Positions 5,829-11,464 of a stretch of 11,464 bases of DNA are shown one piece after another. The translations under genes and the position numbers were made by a program. Below the pieces are notes generated by a model that had not been told where the DNA came from, did not search any database, and worked only from the letters and a program-made list of their open reading frames with translations. Within the stretch, counting starts at the first letter, position 1. Each line of letters starts with the position of its first letter. The stretch comes from Halococcaceae archaeon (GTDB lineage Archaea; Halobacteriota; Halobacteria; Halobacteriales; Halalkalicoccaceae): assembly GCA_007129135.1 (NCBI GenBank), contig SKWB01000352.1, positions 1 through 11,464 of the forward strand, read 5' to 3'.

Positions 5829-6968
5829 TCACTCGGGGCGCGGAACGAGCGACCGGTGGTACTCCCCGAGGACCTCGTAGCCCCCCTCGGTGACGAGCAC
5901 GAGGTCCTCGATCCGCACGCCGCCGCGCTCCCGGTCGTAGACACCGGGTTCGATCGTGAGGACCATCCCCGCTTCGAGCGCCTCCGGCGAGCGCATCGAC
6001 GGTGCCTCGTGGAGGCTCACGCCCACGCCGTGACCGATCCCGTGGGTGAACCCCGGCTCGCCGGTCGGCGAGAAGCCGTACGCGCCGATCTCCGCGGCGG
6101 CCTCGCGATGGACCTCGTTCGCGGCCGTTCCCGCCCCACTGGAGAGGGCGTCGAAGGCGGCGTCCTGTGCGCGTTCGACCGCGACGTGCGCCCGGCGCTC
6201 CCAGCCACCCTCACTCTCGACGACGAACGTGCGCGAGCAGTCGCCGTAGTAGCCGTCCGGACCCCGCGGCGAGAGGTCGAGAAGGACCGTCTCGCCCGGT
6301 TCGATCACCGCGTCGCCGGTGAAGTGGAGGTCGGCACACGAGGGGCCCGCCCCGATCACGGTGTTGCCCGCGTCGGTCAGGCCCTCGCTCGCGAAGGCGG
6401 CGTTCACCTCCCGACGGAGCCGTTCGGTCGTGAGCCGTTCGCCCGCCCACAGGACGCTCTCGCCGCTCACGGTCGCCTCCGCCAGCACCGCCTCGGCCCG
6501 CCGCATCCCCTCCATCGTCGCCCCCTGTACCCACCGCAGCCGGTCGATCTCGGCCTCGCTCTTCACGGCGCGAGTCTCGCTCACGACCGTCGTCGAGAGG
6601 AGTTCGTGACCGGCGCGCTCGAGACGGACCGCCGACTCGTGGGGGAGGTGCGGCGGGACGAGAACGAGGGACTCCGAACCGAGCAGTAAAGCGGCGCGCT
6701 CGGCCGCGGGTTTCCGTGGCCCGTCACCCGCCGGAACGACCGTTCCCGGGAACTCCCGTTCGGCCTGCTCCGCGAACAGCGACGGGGCGGTGAGCAGCGC
6801 CTCGTCCTCGCGGTAGACGAACGCGTACTGTCGATCGGGTCCCGAAAACCGCGTCAGGTACCGGAGGTCGTCGTCGAAGCGGTCGCCGACGTGGACGAAC
6901 GCGTCGGCGTCGCGGGCGGCGAGTGCCGCCGCGATCGGCTCGTAGTCGGTGTCGAGACCGCCGTTCAT
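5829..6968 (-). CDS. M24-family metallopeptidase (Xaa-Pro aminopeptidase/dipeptidase type)
   Basis: A 379-residue cytoplasmic peptidase of the pita-bread fold, related to PepP/PepQ, which cleaves Xaa-Pro bonds using two metal ions. The N-terminal creatinase-like domain covers about residues 1-130. The catalytic domain has all five expected ligands: D231 (VLLDLSPRG), D243 (YYGDCSRTF), H313 (HGIGHGVG), E340 (TIEPGVY) and E354 (VRIEDLVLV). Accessory histidines H215 and H320 are also in place. Length and motif order are normal, so it should be active; whether it takes dipeptides or longer peptides cannot be read from sequence. Its ATG directly follows the helicase TAG (TAGATG), with no gap and no Shine-Dalgarno-like site. 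Translation is therefore probably coupled and the two genes share a transcript. There is no signal peptide. A functional link to the helicase is not evident; co-location may be incidental. Confidence 0.92.
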   Translation of the reverse strand: MNGGLDTDYEPIAAALAARDADAFVHVGDRFDDDLRYLTRFSGPDRQYAFVYREDEALLTAPSLFAEQAEREFPGTVVPAGDGPRKPAAERAALLLGSESLVLVPPHLPHESAVRLERAGHELLSTTVVSETRAVKSEAEIDRLRWVQGATMEGMRRAEAVLAEATVSGESVLWAGERLTTERLRREVNAAFASEGLTDAGNTVIGAGPSCADLHFTGDAVIEPGETVLLDLSPRGPDGYYGDCSRTFVVESEGGWERRAHVAVERAQDAAFDALSSGAGTAANEVHREAAAEIGAYGFSPTGEPGFTHGIGHGVGVSLHEAPSMRSPEALEAGMVLTIEPGVYDRERGGVRIEDLVLVTEGGYEVLGEYHRSLVPRPE

Positions 6969-8804
6969 CTAATCGGCTTTGGGGGCCTCGGCCTCGCCGG
7001 TGAGCTCGGCGATGAGTTCGGTCGGCTCCTCCCCGGTCGGCGCGTTCCGGAGCAGGACGTCGATCGGGAGCGTCGGGGCGCCGTCGACGAGGTTCTGGAG
7101 CAGGACCAGACGTTCGCGCGCCCGGCTCATGCCGACGTAGAACACCCGGCGCTCGTTGTCGGTGAGCACGGGTACGGGGTTGGTCGTTCTGGTGAACTCT
7201 CCCTCGACCTCGATCCCCTGCTGCTCGACCGTCGCGGCCATCTGTTCGACGACTTTCTCGGTTAAGTCGGTCGCGACGAAGACGTGGTCGGCCTCGCGCC
7301 CCTTCGCGGAGTGGATCGTCCCGATCCGAACGCGGTTCGGGTCCATCCCGGCGTGCGAGCCCCGGAAGTACGCCTCCATGCTCTTTCGCTGGAAGCTCGT
7401 GATCTTCCGGGACATGTCCGCCGCCGAGGCAGGGTCGGGCAGGAAGGGAACGTGACTCTTGATCTCCTCGGGCGTGACCTCGATCTCGGTGAGGTCCTCC
7501 GCGCCTTCGGCCTCCTTCCGATCGTCGATCAGGGTGAACAGGTCGTCACGGTCGTTCGTCCCGAACGCGCTGTCGGCGAACATATCCGCGAGCCGTCGTG
7601 CCTCGAGGCCGTTCACCGCCTCGCCCTCGTCCAGCTTCTCGACGCCGCTGACGTACGCCGAGAGGCGGTCGGTCCACATCCGCTGGTCGGTGAGGATCTT
7701 GAAGGGCATCCCCTCGCCGATGAACTCGTCGATGAAGCCGAACATCTGGTAGCGCGCCCGGAACAGCACCATCACCGTCTCGTCGGGCGTGGAGTTGATC
7801 GTCCCCCGCACGTTGCGAACCAGGTCGAGCATCGAGGGGTTCTCCACCGCTTCGACGACCCCACCCTCCTTTCGCGGTTTGAGGTTCTTCTCCTGGCGGA
7901 CCTCGATGTGTCTGACCTCGGTCTGGACCACGTCGAGCACCCGCGAGGGGAGTCGGTAGGAGGTGTCGAGGATGACGTCCTCGCCCTCCTCCTCGAGCAG
8001 CAGCGAGGGATCGGCGCCCTGCCAGGCGTAGACGACCTGGTCGTCGTCGCCGGCGATCAGCACCCGCTTCATGTGTGGTTTCCACTCGTCGTAGACGGCG
8101 TACTGGAGCGTCGTGATGTCCTGGAACTCGTCGATCACGAGGTAGTCGACGTTCGGGACGAGCGAGCGCTGCTTTACCCGCTCTAGCATGTCCGCGAAGC
8201 CGACGAGCCCCTCGTTGCCCTTGTGCGCCCGCCAGCCGCGGATCGCCTCCGGGATGTCGAGTCGGTCGTCGGTGGAGGGCCACGTCGGGGTGTACTTGTT
8301 CCCCTCCAGCGAGTTCGGGTCGAGCTCGGGCGGGAGCCGCACCGTCTCGATGTCCCACTGGAACGGGACGTCGTACCAGTCGGCGACCTCCCTGCTGGTG
8401 CGCTGGAGCCACTGACTCGTCGCGATCACCTTGTTGCCGAGCGCGGTCGAGCGGGCCGTCCGGCGGTGTGCGCCCTCGTACTCGTCCTGGTACTCCAGCC
8501 CGTAGCTCTCGCAGAACGCCTTCTTGTCCTTCTCGCCGACGACGTCGCCACGCGAGAGGTCGAGCAGCTCGTACGCCTTCGCGTGCATCGTACAGACGTT
8601 GCCCTGGAGCGAGCGGGGCGAGACGCCGAGTCGGTCGGCGAGGCGCTCTCTGATCTCCGCGGCGGCCGCCCTGGTGTAGGAGACGACGAGGATGTCGTTG
8701 ACCGCGACGCCCTCCTCTAGGATCTCGTCTACGCGGTCGAGGAGCGCCGTCGTCTTCCCGGTGCCCGGGCCGCCGAACAGCCGGGTGACGTGTGAATCAG
8801 CCAT
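6969..8804 (-). CDS. UvrD/Rep-like superfamily 1 DNA helicase
   Basis: A 611-residue ATP-dependent helicase of the UvrD/PcrA/Rep class (3'-5' translocases on ssDNA used in repair and recombination). The motifs stand in order: Walker A GGPGTGKTT (11-19), Ia SYTRAAAAEI (42-51), Walker B/II DEFQD (225-229), III GDDDQVVYAWQGAD (252-265), IV-like SYRLPSRVLD (282-291), V TIHSAKGREADHVFV (496-510) and VI YVGMSRARERL (556-566). It is shorter than bacterial UvrD (~700 residues), mainly because the accessory domains are small. Motif III has WQG where PcrA/UvrD have WRG (Q262 in place of the arginine that couples ATP hydrolysis to unwinding). Many archaeal and phage relatives also vary here, so this need not mean inactivity. 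The start at 8804 is supported by a TATA-like box 26-31 bases upstream. It is followed without a gap by the M24 peptidase gene. Confidence 0.94.
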   Translation of the reverse strand: MADSHVTRLFGGPGTGKTTALLDRVDEILEEGVAVNDILVVSYTRAAAAEIRERLADRLGVSPRSLQGNVCTMHAKAYELLDLSRGDVVGEKDKKAFCESYGLEYQDEYEGAHRRTARSTALGNKVIATSQWLQRTSREVADWYDVPFQWDIETVRLPPELDPNSLEGNKYTPTWPSTDDRLDIPEAIRGWRAHKGNEGLVGFADMLERVKQRSLVPNVDYLVIDEFQDITTLQYAVYDEWKPHMKRVLIAGDDDQVVYAWQGADPSLLLEEEGEDVILDTSYRLPSRVLDVVQTEVRHIEVRQEKNLKPRKEGGVVEAVENPSMLDLVRNVRGTINSTPDETVMVLFRARYQMFGFIDEFIGEGMPFKILTDQRMWTDRLSAYVSGVEKLDEGEAVNGLEARRLADMFADSAFGTNDRDDLFTLIDDRKEAEGAEDLTEIEVTPEEIKSHVPFLPDPASAADMSRKITSFQRKSMEAYFRGSHAGMDPNRVRIGTIHSAKGREADHVFVATDLTEKVVEQMAATVEQQGIEVEGEFTRTTNPVPVLTDNERRVFYVGMSRARERLVLLQNLVDGAPTLPIDVLLRNAPTGEEPTELIAELTGEAEAPKAD

Positions 8805-8829
8805 TGCACCCGCCCACGCCCGCCTGGAT

Positions 8830-8835
8830 GATAAG
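8830..8835 (-). promoter_or_regulatory. Probable TATA element of the helicase/peptidase pair
   Basis: On the minus strand CTTATC (in GGGGCTTATCATCC) stands 26-31 bases before the helicase ATG at 8804. That placement fits transcription starting at or just before the start codon. The rest of the 138-base gap to the zinc-ribbon stop shows nothing else that I can support. Confidence 0.45.
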
Positions 8836-8942
8836 CCCCGCGGGTTTCGGTCGTGCGTACACCTCCTCGAGAGATGACAGGTCCCTCCACGAAGATCCCT
8901 CTCGGCGGTCGGGGTCGAAGGACGTTCGGTGCCGCCGATCCG

Positions 8943-9116
8943 TTACCGGGGGTGCCAGCCGCAGACGCCGCACTCGGTCGCGGATCGATCGTGAAGCCCA
9001 CCACACTCCGGACACTGCTTCTTGTTGTACTCTGTTACCCAGCCCGCCGGACCGGTCTCGTGTCCACGCTGCGTGAGGAACTGGTCGAACAGGTCGTCGT
9101 GCTGTGCGGAGGCCAT
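8943..9116 (-). CDS. 57-residue zinc-ribbon protein (HVO_0416-type)
   Basis: A very small protein with two CxxC knuckles, C35-C38 (CPEC) and C49-C52 (CGVC), ten residues apart: a minimal zinc-ribbon. An acidic N-terminal helix (DDLFDQFLTQRG, 7-18) and a WVTEYNKKQ segment (26-34) precede it. It resembles the family annotated from Haloferax volcanii as HVO_0416 zinc finger proteins, as I remember it. Haloarchaea encode many such small zinc-finger proteins, and some affect growth or surface phenotypes, but no molecular role can be assigned here. I prefer the ATG at 9116 over one at 9143 because it gives the family-like start MASAxxDDxFDQFL and stands at leaderless distance from a CTTATG box. An inverted repeat CATACC/GGTATG spans the start codon. 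It is flanked by the HTH-10 gene upstream and the helicase gene downstream, all on one strand but with separate promoter boxes. Confidence 0.85.
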   Translation of the reverse strand: MASAQHDDLFDQFLTQRGHETGPAGWVTEYNKKQCPECGGLHDRSATECGVCGWHPR

Positions 9117-9131
9117 ACCCGTAGTGGTATG
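9114..9131. repeat. Inverted repeat over the zinc-ribbon start codon
   Basis: CATACC (9114-9119) and GGTATG (9126-9131) are perfect 6-base inverted arms with a 6-base spacer. The CAT at 9114-9116 is the complement of the ATG, so one arm covers the start codon. These are the same half-sites as at the P450 start (2489-2503), with a different spacing. Six-base arms are common by chance, so the shared sequence and position are the only reason to note it. Confidence 0.4.
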
Positions 9132-9142
9132 ACACACCATCA

Positions 9143-9148
9143 CATAAG
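9143..9148 (-). promoter_or_regulatory. Probable TATA element of the zinc-ribbon gene
   Basis: On the minus strand CTTATG (in GGACTTATGTGATGG) stands about 27-32 bases before the ATG at 9116. It lies inside the longer alternative reading frame that would begin at 9143, which argues that the shorter start is right. Confidence 0.45.
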
Positions 9149-9222
9149 TCCACCGGCCGTGACAACCGGTGACGCGGACGCCGCTCGAGTCGCGAGATCC
9201 TCGCGGCCGGGATCCGTCGTCC

Positions 9223-9963
9223 TCAGTCGCTCGTGATCGTCCGCGGGCTGTCCGTGCTCGCGACGGTCGACTCGACGGTCCCCTCGTGGACCAGTTCCTC
9301 GATCACGGCCCTGTGTGCGCGCCGGAGGCGCTCGGAGAGCGACTGGTGGCTGATGCCGAGCTCCTCGGAGAGCTCGCTCAGCGTGACCGCACGCGGGACG
9401 TCGTAGTAGCCGTTCTCGTAGGCCGCAGAGAGCGTCACCCGCTGACCGTCGGTGAGCGCGTGTGGCTCCTCGGCGTCGATCGAGACGTCCTTGATCATCT
9501 CGATCGAGAGGTCGATCCCCGCGGCCTCACACCGGGTCACTGCCGCCGAGAGCGCCGACCGCTCCTCGAAGAGCAGCCTGACACACCAGCTGTGGTCCCG
9601 CGTGTAGGCGTCGAGGACGATCCCCGCCTCGTCCAGCAGGTGGTCGATCGCCTCGACACCCTCCTCCCAGTTCATCCGGTAGAGCCGACGGCCCGTGCCC
9701 TCGCTCAGCCGGTCGTAGCTCACGATCGTCCCGTCGCTCTCGAGTGCGGCCTCGACCGCGTCGAGGTCGTCCGAGAACGCCCAGATCAGCGGGATCGGCG
9801 CGTCGCTCCCGCTCGCGACGACCGTCTCCAGTTCGAACCTGACGTCCCTGACCGACCGCAGCGTCTCGTCGAGCACCGCGGCGCTCGCCGGAACGGACGC
9901 GACCGCTATCGTACTCTCCGATACACCGTGCTCACCGCTCTCCTGTCCGCGCATACACCCCAT
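9223..9963 (-). CDS. HTH-10 (bacterio-opsin activator type) transcriptional regulator
   Basis: A 246-residue regulator. The C-terminal DNA-binding domain, about residues 168-226, has the HTH-10 pattern: LTDGQRVTLSAAYENGYYDVPR (169-190), with the Y-x-x-G-Y-Y-D-x-P-R signature, then TLSELSEELGISHQSLSERLRRA (194-216) as the helix-turn-helix. The N-terminal ~160 residues look like the beta-rich bacterio-opsin-activator-type sensor part, starting STIAVASVPASAAVLDETL (17-35). There is no PAS or GAF motif that I can name, no membrane segment, and no metal motif. The ligand and targets are unknown; HTH-10 proteins often regulate neighbours or themselves. I take the ATG at 9963; another at 9954 is possible. 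The codon at residue 14 (GTA) is not a usable start. It lies 72 bases after the M32 gene end on the same strand, with its own TATA-like box. Confidence 0.9.
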   Translation of the reverse strand: MGCMRGQESGEHGVSESTIAVASVPASAAVLDETLRSVRDVRFELETVVASGSDAPIPLIWAFSDDLDAVEAALESDGTIVSYDRLSEGTGRRLYRMNWEEGVEAIDHLLDEAGIVLDAYTRDHSWCVRLLFEERSALSAAVTRCEAAGIDLSIEMIKDVSIDAEEPHALTDGQRVTLSAAYENGYYDVPRAVTLSELSEELGISHQSLSERLRRAHRAVIEELVHEGTVESTVASTDSPRTITSD

Positions 9964-9990
9964 GACGAGTGAAATTACACCAGCCCGACG

Positions 9991-9997
9991 GATAACC
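9991..9997 (-). promoter_or_regulatory. Probable TATA element of the HTH-10 regulator gene
   Basis: On the minus strand GGTTATC stands centred about 31 bases before the ATG at 9963. It sits inside a small dyad, ACGG-ATAA-CCGT (9988-9999). A second A/T patch (GTAATTTC, around 9970-9977) lies closer to the start and could be used instead if translation starts at 9954. Confidence 0.4.
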
Positions 9998-10035
9998 GTT
10001 CTGCACGCTAACTCGATTCCTCCCCGCCGAGCGTC

Positions 10036-11464
10036 TCACAGCCCGTAGAGCGCGCCGAACTTCTCCTCGGCGTACGAGAGGAACGCCTCCGCCCCGAACC
10101 CCTCGCCCGTCGCGACCTCCACGAGGTCGGGGGTGGTGTACCGACAGCCGTGACGGTGGACCCGTTCGGTGAGCCAGTCGTGGATCGGGGCGAACTCCCC
10201 CTCCCGGACCAACGGGTCCACCGAGAGCTCCTCGCGCATCGTCCGGTCGATCCCCGCGGCGACCAGGCTCCCGATCGTGTAGCCGTGGAAGGCGGCGAAC
10301 CGCGAGGACCAGTGGATGTCCTGGAGACAGCCTTCCGTATCGGTCTCCGGTCGGACCCCCAGGTACTCCTCCATCCGGTCGTTCCAGAGGTCCGGGATCT
10401 CCCTCACGTCGATATCGCCCTCGACGAACGCCCGGCCGATCTCACACCGCAGGAGGACGTGGAGGTGGTAGGTGAGCTCGTCCGCCTCCACCCGGATGAG
10501 GTTATCCGGATCGACCCGGTTGACGGCTGCGTGGGCCGTCTCCACGTCCAGCCCCTCGTGTCGCGGGAACCGCTCCTCGAACGTCGGGAGAAAGAGCTCC
10601 CAGAACGGCCGCGTCCGGCCGACGTGGTTCTCCCAGAACCGCGACTGTGACTCGTGGACGCCGCTCGAGCGTGGCTCGCCCAGCGGGGTCGCGTAGGCGT
10701 CTCGACGGAGCCCGAGCTGGTAGGTGGCGTGGCCGAACTCGTGGATCGTCGCCGTGAGCGCGTCGATCGGGTCGCCCTCGCGGAACCGGGTGGTGATCCG
10801 GCCGTCGAACTGATTTCCTGCCATGAACGGGTGCGGCGCGGTGTCGAGCCTGCCACGAGACCAGTCGTAGCCGAGGAGGTCGAGCGCGTCGCGGCTGAGC
10901 GCCATCTGCGTCCCCTCGTCGTAGCTCCCATCCCAGGGGGAGCACAGGTCCTCGCTCTCGCGGATCGCCTCGATCATCGGGACGAGTCCCTCCCTGAGCC
11001 GGTCGAATACGCCTTCTACCTCCGCGAGTGGGAGATACGGCTGGGCGTCCTCGTACATGACCTCGAACGGGCTCTTCCCGGGATCGATCCGTTCGGCGCG
11101 CTCGACCTGCAGCTCGCGCAGCCGCTCTAGCGTCGGCGCGAAGGCGTCGAAGGCGTCGTCGCACTTCGCCTCCCGCCAGACCTGGGTCGCCTCGGCGCGC
11201 GTCCGTGCGAGTTCCTCGACGAGGTCTCCGGGGACGCTCGCCGCCCGGTCGTGCTGGCGGCGGACCTCGCGGACGACCGCCCGCTCCTCGTCGCCGAGGC
11301 GCTCGTTCTCGGCGCCGTCTATCGCCCGCGAGAGCCCGTCGCTCGTCAGCGCCTCGTGGCGAACGGTCGAGAGCGTCGAGAGCTGTGCCGCGCGGGCGGG
11401 CGTGCCGCCGTCGGGCATCATCACCTGCTGGTCCCAGCCGAGCACGCCGGCGGCGTTTCCCAGG
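10036..11464 (-). CDS. M32-family metallocarboxypeptidase (Taq type), 5' end outside the window
   Basis: Carboxypeptidase of family M32 (thermostable carboxypeptidase 1 / Taq type), a cytoplasmic zinc enzyme that removes C-terminal residues from peptides. Key motifs are the zinc site HEFGHATYQLG (genome 10711-10743), followed by HESQSRFWENHVGR, the family pattern that supplies the third metal-ligand glutamate. Downstream are IRVEADELTYHLHVLLRCEIG and, near the C-terminus, IHWSSRFAAFHGYTIGS. The N-terminal LGWDQQVMMPDGGTPAR block is typical. The frame continues to the right edge in the sense L-G-N-A-A-G-V-L-G-W, matching the family, so the GTG at 11445 is internal and the true start lies beyond. 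About 475 of the usual ~500 residues are visible, so roughly 25-30 N-terminal residues are missing. There is no sign of damage. Confidence 0.93.
   Translation of the reverse strand, partial: LGNAAGVLGWDQQVMMPDGGTPARAAQLSTLSTVRHEALTSDGLSRAIDGAENERLGDEERAVVREVRRQHDRAASVPGDLVEELARTRAEATQVWREAKCDDAFDAFAPTLERLRELQVERAERIDPGKSPFEVMYEDAQPYLPLAEVEGVFDRLREGLVPMIEAIRESEDLCSPWDGSYDEGTQMALSRDALDLLGYDWSRGRLDTAPHPFMAGNQFDGRITTRFREGDPIDALTATIHEFGHATYQLGLRRDAYATPLGEPRSSGVHESQSRFWENHVGRTRPFWELFLPTFEERFPRHEGLDVETAHAAVNRVDPDNLIRVEADELTYHLHVLLRCEIGRAFVEGDIDVREIPDLWNDRMEEYLGVRPETDTEGCLQDIHWSSRFAAFHGYTIGSLVAAGIDRTMREELSVDPLVREGEFAPIHDWLTERVHRHGCRYTTPDLVEVATGEGFGAEAFLSYAEEKFGALYGL

Noticed and set aside
8943..9143. 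Longer start for the zinc-ribbon gene at 9143
   Set aside because: Its first codons overlap the TATA-like box, and the extension MMVCHTTTG does not fit the family N-terminus.
9223..9924. Internal start of the HTH-10 gene at the Val before SESTIA
   Set aside because: The codon is GTA, not GTG, so it cannot serve as a usual start.
10036..11445. GTG at 11445 as the true start of the M32 peptidase
   Set aside because: The frame continues upstream with L-G-N-A-A-G, which fits the conserved N-terminal block of the family, so the gene simply runs off the window.
1..11464. CRISPR array, insertion sequence, prophage, toxin-antitoxin or defence cluster
   Set aside because: No spaced direct repeats, transposase, integrase, or paired small toxin/antitoxin genes; the window is occupied by ordinary chromosomal genes.

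Overview
The window reads as a stretch of ordinary haloarchaeal (class Halobacteria) chromosome. The GC content is very high and the proteins are strongly acidic. It carries an archaeal/eukaryotic-type ribosomal protein (S6e), a HTH-10 (bacterio-opsin-activator type) regulator, a Tat-exported protein, and several small families known from haloarchaea. Several genes have an A/T-rich box about 26-31 bases before the start codon and little or no leader, as is usual for haloarchaeal leaderless mRNAs. I see no rRNA, tRNA, IS element, CRISPR array or integration site.

Layout, left to right. (1) 21-1139 (+) is a DHH-family phosphoesterase, tail to tail with a cytochrome P450 (1145-2491, -) and only 5 bases apart. 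(2) A minus-strand cluster, 3823 down to 2553, encodes ribosomal protein S6e and two small uncharacterised haloarchaeal proteins. They are tightly packed (6-base gap, then a 4-base ATGA overlap), so probably one operon. The P450 follows 61 bases later on the same strand and has no obvious strong promoter of its own. (3) A 346-base non-coding gap (3824-4169) carries divergent promoters and GC-rich hairpins. (4) 4170-5399 (+) is a Tat-exported NodB-fold (polysaccharide deacetylase-like) protein with an inserted beta-domain and an acidic tail ending in an amphipathic helix. A small two-helix membrane protein follows (5451-5684, +). (5) From 5829 to the right edge everything is on the minus strand. 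In transcription order these are an M32 carboxypeptidase (5' end outside the window), a HTH-10 regulator, a 57-residue zinc-ribbon protein, a UvrD-like SF1 helicase, and an M24 (Xaa-Pro) peptidase whose ATG directly abuts the helicase stop codon.

Most genes are housekeeping or conserved-hypothetical. The S6e cluster may link translation to two unstudied proteins, one with a CxxC/CxC metal-site pattern. The M32 and M24 enzymes are both cytoplasmic peptidases suited to peptide turnover. I found no defence or mobile system. The points most worth a second look are: a perfect 15-base palindrome over the P450 start codon, whose half-site recurs over the zinc-ribbon start; the A/T-rich dyad in the deacetylase promoter; the odd architecture of that exported protein; and a non-canonical residue in helicase motif III.
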